A stretch of DNA of 64,000 nucleotides from Hymenochaete sp. R1 (GCA_019400425.1 JAFREE010000079.1:51834-115833); one strand, 5' to 3'. Shown: positions 11,700-23,736, counted from the first letter of the stretch. The notes: generated by a model not told the origin, from the sequence alone. Translations and numbers: made by a program.

Positions 11700-12455
11700 T
11701 CAAGTCAAGAGTAACCATTTCTGCTCTGATTCGATATGTTTGAGGTACCCTTCCCAATTCTCGATGTACTTTTTCGTATCTCTCCTACGTTCCGAGCCAA
11801 TGCCCTCAAGCGCTTCACTGAACTGTCTATACAACTCCCTATCTCATTACGATATCTGGTACCCGAAACAATATCGCCATTCCGGAAACCACTCTGTATA
11901 TACTTCAGCCAATCCACATATACTCGCACCTTCGCCTCAAACGAAGTCATGTCCATCTCCGCTAATGCTTTCTGGAACTCCTCCGTTTTTGAAGTGCGGC
12001 TGTCTACCCCACTGAGAAGTCGACGTTTCAAATCGACAAAAGCTTTTGAGGAGGCGATCGCGTCAATCTGCTCATTCAAGCAAATATGAAACAACTTTGC
12101 CCGATCACTCCATACGGAATCGATGTCCGACGAACGAGACGTCTTCGGATTTCCACAATCAAGGAAGTATTTTAGATAGCCCGACGTAGTCTGCGCGAGA
12201 ACGACGTGCTTCTCGTATACGACATTCATAGGGCCCCTGAATGAGGCCAAGAAGCGAATCTCTTCATCGAAGAAGTCTCTCATTTGCTGAAGGTAATCGT
12301 TTGCGTTGGTAAGGACGTTATCTAGCTCCTCCTTGTCCGGAGTGAGCAAGATGTTGCTTTGTCCGTCCTTAACTACAGATTCATTTTCCTTGCCTTCAGG
12401 CTTCAGTACGCTTGGGCTCAGAATTGGAAGGAGAGACACGATTGTCGTGGGACAT
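11700..12455 (-). pseudogene. F1-A, frameshifted member of unknown family F1
   Basis: The start MSHDNRVSPS at 12455 matches the MSHSNRVSPT start of F1-B, but this frame stops after about 19 codons. The body continues in another frame from about 12420, with the F1 landmarks TPDKEELDNVL, FFDEEI, AQTTSGYLKYFLDCG, EEFQKALAEM and KVRVYVDWLKYIQSG. Near 11850 the frame breaks again: the family C-terminus (ELYRQFSEALEG, then IENWEGYLKHIESEQK) is in a different frame and ends at 11700. Two independent frame breaks in a family whose other members are open make this a pseudogene unless there are sequencing errors. It is part of a block duplicated at 36.8-38.7 kb. Confidence 0.75.
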
Positions 12456-12500
12456 GAGAACTGTATGGTTTAGATGCAGGCGAAGGAGAGCTAGGAATGG

Positions 12501-12519
12501 GCTTCAGGTGAGAGAACGG
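12501..12519 (-). promoter_or_regulatory. F1 leader motif upstream of F1-A
   Basis: Read on the gene strand this is CGTTCTCTCACCTGAAGC, about 45 nt before the F1-A start. The same or similar motif precedes the starts of F1-B, F1-C, F1-D and F1-F. Confidence 0.5.
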
Positions 12520-12569
12520 TATACAGTTTAAGAAGGCAAATCGCTTGAATTCAGCCCGTTCACTTCCAT

Positions 12570-12690
12570 CGAAGACATTCTTTAACGGCTGCAGCCCAGT
12601 CTCCTTCATTTTTCTCGAGCAGACTAAACACCAACTTTGCTAACTCTATACTTGGATGACAAGCATACGAGAAAAGTGAGCAATGATACT
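12570..12690 (-). pseudogene. SYA relic peptide upstream of F1-A
   Basis: On the minus strand one frame reads CSLFSYACHPSIELAKL and a neighbouring frame continues with TGLQPLKNVFDGSERAEFKR. Near-identical peptides occur upstream of F1-B (38.0-38.15 kb) and F1-F (47.88-48.08 kb), always in the same orientation as the F1 gene. Because similarity persists at protein level across a frame change, this looks like the decayed end of a second gene that was duplicated together with F1. Its product is not recognised. Confidence 0.5.
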
Positions 12691-13455
12691 TGTTGTCTAA
12701 CCCTTCTTCTTTGCAAGGTCTGGTCGTTGGGATGTACTACTGACTAGCTTCTGGTATTACAATGGCGCAGGAAACGTTCCCTAGCTCGAATTTGCCTCGA
12801 GAGTATTGACAAAGGTGTGTCCTTTCCTTCAGGATACCTAACTTTGATCAGGAACGAAATCGACGATGAAAAGGCAAAATTGTGCTTCCGCTAGTGCTAT
12901 TATTAACACATCTACGACCCGGTCTCAATGGTTCACAAAGTAAGCGTTTCCCTCACTTTCAAGACAAATTACTCAACAATGACCGGCTCTCCCTTTCTAT
13001 CTGTCCGGTTTGCGGAACGAAAACACTGTCAGACAATCAAGTTGCCTCGACGAGAGAATTTATAATTTCTTGCGATTCACCTTAGGCTCAGCGAAGAAGC
13101 ACGCAGAAGGAAACCGATTCAAAAACACGCTCTACCGCCTGGGGTAAAGGCCATGATTGGATCGTGAGGTTCATTCACAAGTACTTTGCATCCCCCCTCT
13201 CTTCCCTTAAATATGCATTTAAACGACATCAAGGTACGCGACGGGACTACAAAGCGCAAAGCTCGAAACCATCGACTCGCGCCTTACAAAATTATACTAT
13301 TGTGCTAATGGTAAACCGAGAGTTGCTCTCGTTTGGGTATAAGTATCGTACTGGTGGTTTGATTCTTTCCTTTGCCAACAACATCAACCTGCATTCCAGC
13401 TGTCGAGAAAGCCATCCACCAATCACTCCAACCAGCCGATCCACGTCCGAGAAAA

Positions 13456-14016
13456 ATGACCTACAAATACGTTTTCGGGGACAACGAAGACAAATTCGCA
13501 CTCGCAAATGGAGATAACCCACAAAACGTTGTTGCTGTTTATGTCATTGGGATAGATGATACGATGGGACTTCGCTCCTACAATGGCGTCAAAGGACCTT
13601 GCTACCATTCTATCAGCTCCTTGGACAATGACATGTCGACTGCACAGTCGTTCGCCTCGGATGTCTTGAAAGACAGAGAAAATGGCATCGTAATGGTCAA
13701 TATCCAGCCGGAAAGTGACCCTGATCATATCTTTGGTGTCATGGCTTTTGTCAAGATGGTGCTGGACAACATATCGCTTGCAGACGCTCTAAAAGGTGTA
13801 TGCAGTACAGAGCAGAAATACGTCAAGTCTTCTAAATTGAAATCTGCAATGCCTTCGAATCTCGCTAAACTGCTTAGGCTGGAGCTGGAAGCGCATGGTG
13901 ATAAGTCTCTCGTTATGCAGGGTAAGCTTTCCGTTACATTGGAAAATGCTGAGAGAGCAAAGAGCTACGATTACCTCTGGCGAGAAGTCAAGAAATTTCT
14001 TTACTCTAAAGTATGA
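13456..14016 (+). CDS. F2-A, hypothetical protein of unknown family F2
   Basis: A single-exon ORF of 186 residues beginning MTYKYVFGDNED; a TATA-like GTATAAG lies about 115 nt upstream (near 13337). I recognise no known domain. It aligns by eye with the product of 18915-19541: a strand ending IVMVNIQPE (F2-B: KVMIYTPTV), then SLADAL (F2-B: SLMDAL), and a C-terminal block with LENAERAKSYDYLW (F2-B: LENAKKEKTFRPLW). The mix of alternating hydrophobic strands and helices suggests a small alpha/beta protein without signal peptide. It begins where the duplicated upstream DNA of F1-A ends. Confidence 0.65.
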   Translation: MTYKYVFGDNEDKFALANGDNPQNVVAVYVIGIDDTMGLRSYNGVKGPCYHSISSLDNDMSTAQSFASDVLKDRENGIVMVNIQPESDPDHIFGVMAFVKMVLDNISLADALKGVCSTEQKYVKSSKLKSAMPSNLAKLLRLELEAHGDKSLVMQGKLSVTLENAERAKSYDYLWREVKKFLYSKV

Positions 14017-15563
14017 CGATGTACCTAGCCCGAATTTAGAGAATCTAGTAGTTTCTTGTGTTGTGCCTTCCTATTCGGTGACATCAGACCTTACCCTTTC
14101 TACACACTTTTTCCTTCTGAAAAAAAACACACGACACAATACATGAGTGATTAAGGAATTAAGTAGTATCGCACGATCCTTGGAGACATGTGGGACTTGT
14201 GGTTTCATCTTTGTAGAAGCGCACAGAGACTCGGAGAGAATGGGAGGAAGTTTCCCCGTCAATGACCATGACATCATGTATTGCGATCACGTGCAACATC
14301 CGCCTTTCGAACTTTCTTCAAGTTGGCCGGTCGCTGTGTCTACTTCCTACTTCATCATGATATTGCTCTTCGACTTGCGACTGAAATTGTTTATTCTCTC
14401 CCCTTTAATACGTGTATAACGAGGGATGTTGGGTAATTTTGAAAGTTATATTTGCCTTGGGCCCTGGGCCTTGGCCTGCGTCAAAATAGCTACCGCTTTC
14501 GAGGTAGCAGTCGAGCTGGCCAACCCATGAGTCTGACCACCGACGAAAATCTACAAGTTCTGCCGCAGTCATCCTTCATTTCGGAAAGTACACTTCAGAC
14601 CAAGCCCGCGCTATGAAGGGAGCAACGACCTGGTCTTCTTACAGAGAGTCGGTTCTTCGAAGTCCGTGCTGATTTTTGCAGATGCCCGGGTTGGCACGCC
14701 GTTCCATCTCGAAGAGCTTCCGTTCAGGACGACAGATCAGAAAAATGCTGAAGCTGTATTTGCCTTCAATAAAGACAAAATCGGACATCCTGGATTGCGA
14801 CTTTAAGGCGTACAACGGTGCGGCCTCATCATCTAGTTTCAAGTTTCGTAATTTGTGACAATCCGCCCTTTCCTTTTGCAGTGACAGTGTATGGTATTGC
14901 TGCGCGGCCCAACATCTTCATCTCAGAGGCGAAAGTCAGGCTCGAAAGCGCCTTCTTCGCGACTTTCGCATGGTTCAAAAAACTCTTTTCCGATGTTGTC
15001 TCAGCGGCCATAATGACGACTGGGATTAATATCGGTGGGATCCGATGATTACTTTGCTCAAACGGGTCCTTTCGCGGTGTGTCATACCTGAAACTTCTTG
15101 TCGTATTTCTGTTTGATGTGTTCTAACTGGTAATTCACAATGCAAAGGTCTTTCCAGACCATCTTCCAGTCCTTACCAGTACGATGTACGCTCATCGACA
15201 CTCTTTCTCAACATCTATGGCGATGGCCTCAAGATTTACGTGAATCCCAGATTTTCGGGCCCTACCTCATAATGGCGGTTTACGGAGATCAAATTTCAAT
15301 ACGATATGATGGCTGGTTTCTGTAACAAACCACTGATAACTTTTTATCATCTTACACTGTGACCAATTGACCTCAAATGAAACAGTATTATTTGAAACGT
15401 CCACGACGAAATAGCTAGTTCCGTGGCGTCGTCTCAAACAATGCTCAAGTTACCAATATTCCATCTTTTCCTCCTCGTCTTCTACAAATCACCCGTTGTT
15501 ACACTGATCCCGCGCGCCTGTTCCCAATCTTCGAGGCTTTACTTGCTAACCGTGCTTCACTTC
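14017..15563. other. Gene-poor interval, possible coding remains
   Basis: No intact gene. Around 14.65-15.33 kb several frames contain plausible short coding stretches (for example LFLNIYGDGLKIYVNPRFSG near 15200 and TPFHLEELPFRTTDQKNAEA near 14700) broken by stops. This may be a decayed gene of unknown type; no family can be named. Confidence 0.35.
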
Positions 15564-17411
15564 ATGAACGGGTATGCAAACTCGAGATCTAGGCCAGTGA
15601 AGGCGACGACTCGGAGGCCTGCAAAAGCGGCGGCGTCCAGACCGATTCCGAGGGTACGCGAAAGTGAACTCGACAGTCCTGATGGTAGAAAGCAAAAGGT
15701 GTACGTCTTTGATGTTGCGAAGACCAAAGACATTGGAGGTGGTGCGGACGGGGAGGTGCGAGTGAGTATCCCCATTGACCCTGCCCCGTTCACCCGTTCA
15801 CTCGTCATTCGCTAATACATCCTACGCTTATAAAGACAGTAAGGGTATACGACCGTGAGCTATACCTTCAAGGAATCGACAAGGAGGAGAAGGATCCATC
15901 GAGGCCGAATGCCGGATTGGTTATTAAGTGTTGTATGGTGAGTAGTTCGACAAAGAGGGATATTATCGGAGAGCTGTATGTAGCAGAGACTCTTTATTAT
16001 CGCCATGATAAAAGACATCCCAATCTCGTACGTGCTCCTCTTATGTGTTACGGCGTCATTACTGACCAGGATCCTCTTCTCTCAATCCGCGAAGGCCAAA
16101 CCATTCTACTTTTACAGGGATTACATGGACGATATACCTGGTTTTGCAAAGAATAGGATATACCAGAACTTCATATATATTCACGAATTTAAAGACGTCT
16201 ACAAATATGTGACCCAGGAAGGGAAGATGCCAGAGAAGACCGGAAGAGACGTTGTCATGTAAGCTACGAGCAGCCTTTTCTGACTTCTGATAAAACATAA
16301 TCACGGAACTGAACATGCAAAACGTGCAGGCAGGTTCTCAGTGCGCTGCGTCATATGCACGACTCCCTGCACTTGGTGCATTGCGATATAAAGCAAGTCT
16401 CGAAACGATATATTGAATTTGACCGTATCTAACAATAATTACGAAGGCCTGATAATGCCCTTATCGCGGGAAAGATTGAGGAGTACAGGCTGAACATTGA
16501 AGGTCGAAACAGCCGGGACAAAATTATATACGTCAAGCTGACGGACTTTGCGCGGTGCGTGCTTCTAGTTCTTCATTTTCGACGCTTAACTCTGACTATC
16601 ACTATGTCAGATCAAGTTCAGAGGGATCAGCTATGGCCTCTCAAGGCCTATATGGCACTTTTCACTGCACTCCTCCCGAGTATGTTGCAACTGTTATCAA
16701 TAAGAACTACCCGAGACAGGCGGACATATGGGCTACAGGGTATATTTGTGATCGACGCTTTGGTTTGTTTCTGAGGGCTGAAATCAATGGTTTAGTATAC
16801 TGGCTTTGGAGGCTATGGTGGGCAGAGTGCCCGTTGCGCCATTCAATTCAAGGGATATCCGGGCCGCGTTCGAGAAGAGGGTCGGAAAAAACAAACTTAA
16901 AGAAGCTTCCAGCACGTTTTCCTTTGTCTTTTCATTCGACGTGATTGGTGACTGACTTGACTGAGACGATTGAACAGAACAAATGAAGTTCGAACGTGAT
17001 CTGGATCTTTATACGCGGCAGTTCATACGGGGGCAAATAGCGAAATGGGACACCAACAGGGAGTTGAGAAGAACCAGCCTTACACGTGAGTTGTTATACA
17101 TCATCTGGGAGGAAAGGCATTTCTGACCGTAGATACTAGAGGATGCGCAAGCTGTGATCGATATGATGCTTATGCGGGAGTGCGACATACGTCCATTAGC
17201 ACATATTCTACTTAAGCACCCGGTAAGCTGAATGCATCCGTATCCGCATAATAGTTGTATTAACACTCGCTCCGTGATTTTGCTGATACTTCAGTGGTTC
17301 ACTGTGTCCGATCTCAATAACACTAGAACAGGAGAGAAACTATACAGACCACAACCCAGCAATGCAGCGAATACTGTTATTGACGGCTTTGACCTAGATT
17401 ACTATCGGTAA
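15564..17411 (+). CDS. Divergent protein kinase
   Basis: About eight exons fit one frame: 15564-15761, 15836-16027, 16095-16258, 16330-16392, 16447-16554, 16611-16739, 16796 to about 16930, and the remainder after the AACAG acceptor near 16979, with stop at 17411. Kinase landmarks in order: a glycine-rich GGGADGEV, the VIK lysine (LVIKCC), IYIHEFKDVYKYV hinge, VHCDIKPDN catalytic loop (Arg of HRD replaced by Cys), KLTDFA (DFG with Gly replaced by Ala), GTFHCTPPEY (APE region), QADIWATGILALEAM and the closing RPLAHILLKHPWF. Catalytic Asp, metal-binding Asp and ATP Lys remain, so it may be active. The intron inside the catalytic loop (16393-16446) uses a GC donor. A basic Arg/Lys-rich N-terminal tail precedes the domain. 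Substrate unknown; it lies between F2-A and F2-B. Confidence 0.8.
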
Positions 17412-18770
17412 AGTGACCCCCGTTTCCTTACTCAAAGCCCGTGCATTGTTATGTACGTCTAGCCCCTCTCCGTTCCGTCCTTGCCAGTGCTTCTTTTCTC
17501 CGTATCCACACTCTCCCCCTCTCACCAAATACCATCATCACTTCAGCCAATCAATGTCATTACTGGCAACCTGCTTGTCAGCGGAGCCAGTCCTATCTCC
17601 TTGAATGTGCGCACAGGCGCCGTCGATGGTACGGAATGTCGGTGCTTGCGACTTCAAGCCTAAATGTTTCTTCACGGACACGAACATGCAGATGCTCGTC
17701 TATTTCTCCTCTCGCTACAGTCTCACATGCACGTCTATAGCGCCTCCTATCCTTCTCTTGTACTCATGTTTATTTCGAAAGTTTTTCGAGTCGTGTCAAC
17801 TTTCCTTGCCAACCTCAGGTGTGACTAACCTTGAGATTATACACAATTGCAAAATTCACTGAGTTTTGTTTACAATAAACGAGGATGCAGATATGAAGAG
17901 AGGTTCGAGAGTGGTGTCGGGGGGTTTATGAAGCCTGAACGAGTTTGGCGATGTTCGCGCGAGCAGAGGTCCTACTGTAGATCGTAGCATTACTAGTAGA
18001 CATGTTTTTCTGGTAGCATCATCATTTTTTTGGCCCATTATTTTTTTCAGCAAAAAACGATGCGTAAATGACAAAGAAAGCGAGACTTTATCTTCGAGGA
18101 AGAACTTCCCGCTGCCAGTCAACAGACATGTCATGAATGCTGACTCATCATCCATAGAGACCTTTCTCGACGACGACGATGACATGGCCAATCATCCCCT
18201 TCCCTTCCTTTAAACCCCTTCATCAAATTCCGTACGACTCAGAAAACGTTAGTTTCGAAGGTTCAAAACTACCACACCTTACATTCTGCCTAAATCTCGA
18301 CCTTCGTGCACTTCTGGCCGTTTATGGTGTCGATGTCGAACGTCATTTGAGACAAATAAGTTATTTTGCTCCTTTGCATGGCTCGATCGAGCCAATGCTT
18401 GCTCGAAAGCCGGTGAGTCGAGTTTGTAAACCTTGACCTGTCTACCAAAATCTCTACTTGTGCCTTCCTTTGCGCATGCCAGTGGAGTCTGAGTCCCAGG
18501 TATGTGCCCACATACTGCCAGCTCTAATGAGTGTCCGTAGGCGTCGTGCCTGTTTCAGGATACGTAGCAAAGTGATTTGACAAGACGCTTTCTCTCATCA
18601 TGAATGAGTGGGTTCACACTATTCACATTTCTCTAAGCAAAGAGCGCTACCAGAAGTGTGCCTTTTCCGCTATTGCTAACTTCGTTCCTCCTGGACAATG
18701 GACATTGCACCGATTTACTTAACGGGCTCGCTTCTCCTTCGGTTTCTCTCAGAGCAAAGTCAGATAAAGC
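17412..18770. other. Intergenic, no gene seen
   Basis: About 1.4 kb with only short, feature-free ORFs on both strands. The right end is the promoter of F2-B. Confidence 0.5.
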
Positions 18771-18778
18771 TATATATA
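18771..18778 (+). promoter_or_regulatory. TATA box of F2-B
   Basis: TATATATAAA at 18771-18780 is about 135-145 nt upstream of the ATG at 18915 and is followed by a pyrimidine-rich stretch typical of fungal start sites. Confidence 0.6.
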
Positions 18779-18914
18779 AAGTCACCCTCCTCTCTCTTCC
18801 AGCTTCACATTGTAGCACCTCTCATTGTCAGGCGAAGCAGAAACAACCACCATCAAACAAACTCCCCCTCCATCCACACTTTCAGCTTTTTCACACCCAT
18901 ACGTCAATACCGTC

Positions 18915-19541
18915 ATGAGCCAGAAAGCTGCTACCGGCGCAACCGATGCGCCCAAGAAACCCGCACCCGAAATCTTTCCTGTCCTCGATGGCACCGAGGA
19001 GTACATGCAGGTCCTCGAGGAAGGAAGTAACTTCCGCAAGATCCACTCTCTGCACTACTTCGTCTTCGACGCCGAAACGTACAAGACTCCTTCTGTCGAT
19101 AAATGCGGGGACAAGAAACCCATAGTGCATTATTGGCGCATGGACGAGGTCCAGGGAAACGAAGCCATGACGCGCAGAATCAGGTCCACTATCAACGCTG
19201 AACGCAAAAAGGGTAAGGTCATGATATACACGCCCACCGTCATGGGCTACCAGACGCTCGGGTTCTACTTCTTCACGCGCACGGAGCTGATGGGCTATTC
19301 GTTAATGGACGCACTTCTTCACAAGGACAGGTACAATTTCATTTCCGAGGAAAGAGAGAATTATATAGCACCGTTCAATGCTGTGAGCCTGCTGGAGAAG
19401 GATTTGAGTCTATACGGCAACAACTCTGTAGTTAGCATACACAACTTGAAGCCTAATCTCGAAAACGCAAAGAAAGAGAAAACATTTAGGCCGCTTTGGA
19501 TGGATTTTCTGGCGGCACTTCAGAAGAGTGCCGGGCATTGA
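18915..19541 (+). CDS. F2-B, hypothetical protein of unknown family F2
   Basis: A single-exon ORF of 208 residues from MSQKAATGATDAPKKP. The ORF extends 5' without a Met to 18825, so the first ATG is chosen. After a disordered Ala/Lys/Pro-rich tail comes an alpha/beta-like body: HSLHYFVFDAETYKT, IVHYWRMDEVQGNE, KVMIYTPTVMGYQTLGFYFF, SLMDALLHKDRYNF, and the C-terminal LENAKKEKTFRPLW followed by a last helix. The same ordered segments occur in F2-A (13456-14016), so the two are paralogues. No signal peptide or membrane segment is seen and no known family is recognised. It is convergent with the ABC transporter gene. Confidence 0.7.
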   Translation: MSQKAATGATDAPKKPAPEIFPVLDGTEEYMQVLEEGSNFRKIHSLHYFVFDAETYKTPSVDKCGDKKPIVHYWRMDEVQGNEAMTRRIRSTINAERKKGKVMIYTPTVMGYQTLGFYFFTRTELMGYSLMDALLHKDRYNFISEERENYIAPFNAVSLLEKDLSLYGNNSVVSIHNLKPNLENAKKEKTFRPLWMDFLAALQKSAGH

Positions 19542-20044
19542 AGTGGATGATAGACGGTGATAGGAGGTTCGTAAGGCAAATGTATATGTAGACAAAAATA
19601 CATTCATGCTCTAATTTCTTGAAAGGGTCTGAAATTGCACGAGTGAAGCGAACCCAAACTGGTGCCTTCGTAACCCAACAGCTTAGAAAGAACGAACCGG
19701 GAAAAGGAAAGTATGAATTGCTCATTCAAGTACCAATTCTATATCCGAATAGACTAATTAGCTCAAAGATAGGGGAAAACGCAAAGACGAAGGACCGTAG
19801 AATGATAAACCGTAGGAAGAATGGGATAGACACATGACAGACAATCGTAGTCATCGTTAGTGCGATAAAAAAAACATAACAAAGGGAAATGGATGGGGAA
19901 GGTCCGAAACGATCGTTGAATGCCAAGAGGCTTTAGAAAGAAAATATTTTGAGGTCAAATATTGATACGTCGAAAATTAAAATTAAGTGGTCAGATATAG
20001 GCCATAGACGAAGACGGCGGTTTGGAATGTAACGGTAAGCTTAA
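19542..20044. other. Convergent intergenic spacer
   Basis: AT-rich 3' flanks of F2-B and the ABC transporter gene. No gene is seen. Confidence 0.6.
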
Positions 20045-23000
20045 TCAACGACGGCCGCGGATACGGAAGATGTACGTCAACGCGAACGTAGCGAAAACCT
20101 TAAGTGAACAAAAAAAAGTGCGTCAGTCACCCATTCAAGTTGAATAAAAAGGGAAACAAACTCACGTTAAACACAATGAACGCGCAAAAGAGCCCCAAAT
20201 CCCTCCAATGGTTCTCATACTTGATATTAAAGCTCGCGCCCAAGAACTCATCCGTCGTCCTCGACGAGCAATACAGACACTCGTCCGTCGCATTCCCATT
20301 CGCCACATACCCACCCACCATCTCAATATACGGCCCCAAATAATCCCCGCACGTCTGTCCGCTCGGCGGCGTCAGCGCAACCAACTCCGCCTGTGCGCAG
20401 TTGATCTCCTGGTGGCCCACCGCCTGTCCGAGGAGACCCTCGATGAGGTACGTGAACGGCGAGACGTGGTACATCCACTGCCACCAGCCGAGCTGGGCGT
20501 ACGGCTGCAGAACGCCGTTGAAGGAGATCACGAACGAGAAGAGCGCGGAGAAGAGGACCGATGCGATGATTGCTGAAGGAGCCATCGCTGCGACGGCTTG
20601 GCCAATGGTGGTGTAGTATAAGGGGAAGAGAACGCCCATGAGGAGATACGTGTATCCTGCGCGGGAGTTGTCGAACCCGACGGTCCAGAACCAACAGAAG
20701 AAGAAGATCGAGGAGCCGAGGATGTTGTACGGTGCTTCGACGACGATCTGGGAGGCGACGAGCGCGGTCCAGGAGTACATCCTGCTCGGGCGCTCGCGGA
20801 CCTCGTAGATATTGCGTATATCGATGAAGACGACCTGGAGCTGGTTCGCGAGCGGGACACCAAGGATGGAGGACATGAAGATCGCGAAGAGCTTGTTCTG
20901 GGTGCCCTGCATGGTGTCTTTGGCCTTGAAGAAGGTGAAACCGATGAAGAGACCTGCGGCGATGTTGAGGAAAAGCTTGCTCATGATGTAGGTTGGATTG
21001 CGCCAGTATGCAGTGAAACCGCGTTCGGAGAGCGTGTAGAACTGGTGGAACCATGACGTGGCGAACTCGGATTTCTGGCCAGCGGCGATGGGTGGGTGCT
21101 TCCTACCGTCTTCGTGGATCTGCTCGAGCTCCGCTTCGAAGGCCGTGATTTCAGAGGACTTGCGCCATGCTTCATGCCAATCAATAACGGACGTCGCCGT
21201 TGCACCCGCACCAATGACCTCGAGCATGTACTCCGCGCTAAAAGCCAAACATCAACAATGTGCCAAAACATACCATACTTACAAGGTTGACTTACGGATT
21301 CTCATGCGATTCGCACTTTCTGCCACCATACCTCTCGAAATACCCGATCAGCTCCCTACAATCCCTCCCAAGATCCCCAAAGTACACCGTCTGACCACCC
21401 TTCTTCAAAAGCAAGAGCCGATCAAACACCTGGAACAGCTCGCTCGACGGTTGATGGATCGTGCAAAGAATGGCCTGCCCGTGATCTGCGAGGTCCCGGA
21501 GGAAGGCGGTAATGGCCCATGCGCTCTGGCTGTCGAGTCCTGAGGTGGGTTCGTCGAGGAAGAGGAGGAGCTTCGGCTTGGCGGCGAGCTCGACGCCGAT
21601 GGTGGTACGTTTGCGGTGCTCGACGCCGAGGGAGCCGACGATGGCGTCCGCGTATTCTTCAAGACCGCACATCTTCAAACAGGTTTCAACACTAAAATAA
21701 CGCGATAAGCAGTGAGAAGATGAACGAAAAAAAAAACAGAGCTACGTACTACGCCTCTTTCTCAGCCAACGGCACCGACGCAGGCTGCCTCAGCCTCGCC
21801 GAGAACAACAACGACTCCCTAACCGTCAACTCCGGCATATGCGTGTCCATCTGCTGACAATACCCCGTCTGCGCCTGGAAATCATGCGGGAGGCCCTGCC
21901 CATTGACGAACCGGTCCCCGGTGATCACACCCGTGTCCGTCCGTCCCGCGAGCACGTTTAGGAGCGTCGTCTTGCCTGCGCCGCTCTCGCCCATGAGAGC
22001 TGTCAGCTTGCCGGGGCTCACGTACCCGCTGACGTCGTCCAGGAGCGTGCGCGTGGATGCGCTGGAGCCTTTGCCGACGGGGACGGTGTAGCGGAGGTGT
22101 TGCCAGGAGAAGACGTCCGGGTTTGCTTCGAGGCTTGCGAGTGCCTTTTCTTGCTCTTGCGCTTGTGCTTCTGGGTCTTCTTGTGCGGCTTTGGTGGGTG
22201 TGGTAGAGGTATTAGGAGCGTGAGTAGGTGCGGGTATCGTAGGCGCCGCGATTGCACTCCTCCCCTTCTCAATATCCGCCGCCTCTTCGATCTCCTCAGC
22301 CCGACCCACATCCTTCCCCTTCCTCAAAAACACAACCCCACCAACTTCTCCAACCCCACCCGTATTACCCTCACTCAACCAAAACAACACCGCCAAGAAG
22401 CCCACCGCAAACGCGATGACGATCCCAAAGTTCCTCCACAGATTACTATACGAGTACCCGTACGAAAGCTCGACGAACGTGTTTCCGTCGACGGTGGCCG
22501 AGCCGCGCACGGAGCCGATGGTGGTACAGACCTGGTTGGCGAGGGTGACGTTCGGGTAGGCGGGTCCGGAGGGGACGAGCACTGAGCACTGGCCGTTGAG
22601 CGTGTGGAACTCGTTCGTGAGGATACTTTCGAAGGCGTATCGGAGGGGCTGCGACAAAGCAGGTTTGTAAGTACTCGATCCAATGCATGCCAGAGAAAAA
22701 AAAGTCGAAAGAAAAAGAAAAGAGAAGAAACTCACGTTGATATAAGTGATCCACCTCAACGCCCCGATCATGCTTGGCTTCGGGATTGTGTAACCTGTGT
22801 AGATGACGAGACCGAGGGTGAAGACACCAGCGAGGGCCTGTGCGGAGGCCTCGCGTTTGAATGCAGCGGCGAGCATGCGGAAAAACGCCTTCATCATGAC
22901 GGAGGTGGTGTAAATGAGGAGGTAGAATATACTGTTGATCGACGAATGGGTGCAAGTGAGACAGGGAAAAGGAAAACAGAGCGAGGAAGGACGGGAAGTT

Positions 23001-23736
23001 AGTGTTTGGTGTTTGAAAGTAGAGGAAGAATGAGAAATGCCAACGTACAAGAATTGACCGGCGGTGCGTTGGAGATCCGTGATGAAGTAGATGATGATAC
23101 TGAAAAGAGCAAGCGTGACGAGCGTAATCGGGAGATCCACAATCGTCAACGCCATCGCCTCTGTGAACGGGTGATACCTGCATGAGAGATTCACAATCCC
23201 ATCAGTCTCCTAAAATCAAACGGGCATATATATATAGAGAGAGAAACGCACATAGCGCTCCTCGCATGTCTCCCCACGATCGGCCTCTGCGCAAACAACG
23301 CCGGTATCTCCGCCATAGCGCTCAACGCCCCGAACAAAATACTAAAGAACAAAATCCCACCGCGCGAGAAATACTCGCTCGTCTCCTCCTTCAGGTTGAC
23401 GAAGATCGTGCCCATGATGATGGCCTGGAAGATGAAAGAGAGCGTTTGCGTGAGTTGTGCGGAGAGGTCGCCTTTGAGGATGAGCACGCGGCGGTGGAAG
23501 ACTTCGCGGATTTGGGCGGGGAGGGAGATGGTGTAAGGAGAGGAGGGGCGCGCGTGTTTCGTGCGTTCTGTGGGAGACATCGACTCAATCAGAGACCAAT
23601 TCGAAGACTAAAAACAAAGGTGTGGAAAAGGAGTTTAAAGCTCACCGAGTCGGACAGAATGCCTGTAAGACGCTCTCTTGGATTCCTTCGTAGTCTCAAG
23701 ATGCGTCTGCGAAGGCGTAGTAGGCACGAGCCCCGA

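Larger units (their letters stand above)
11700..13290 (-). repeat. Segmental duplication, copy 1
   Basis: Long stretches of 12.64-13.29 kb match 38.09-38.73 kb in the same orientation. Landmarks: the GAGAAAAGT..GCAATGAT segment (12671 and 38099), AGGATACCTAACTTTGATCAGG (12831 and 38291, written here in two parts: AGGATACCTAACTTT, GATCAGG), CGAAATCGACGATGAAAAG, and GCTCGAAACCATCGACT (13260 and 38708). With the F1-A/F1-B genes this is a duplicated block of about 1.6-1.9 kb. The shared upstream part has no intact ORF. Confidence 0.7.

Noticed and set aside
11700..12455. F1-A as an intact gene with 244 codons
   Set aside because: The open frame lacks both the conserved MSHS start and the conserved WEGYLK C-terminus, which are in other frames.
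15564..17411. Kinase locus as a pseudogene
   Set aside because: All exons keep a consistent phase with usable splice sites and key charged residues remain, so it is called a gene.
22446..23183. Long minus-strand ORF in a second frame of the ABC transporter
   Set aside because: A high-GC shadow frame of the transporter exons, Arg/His-rich as expected for such shadows.
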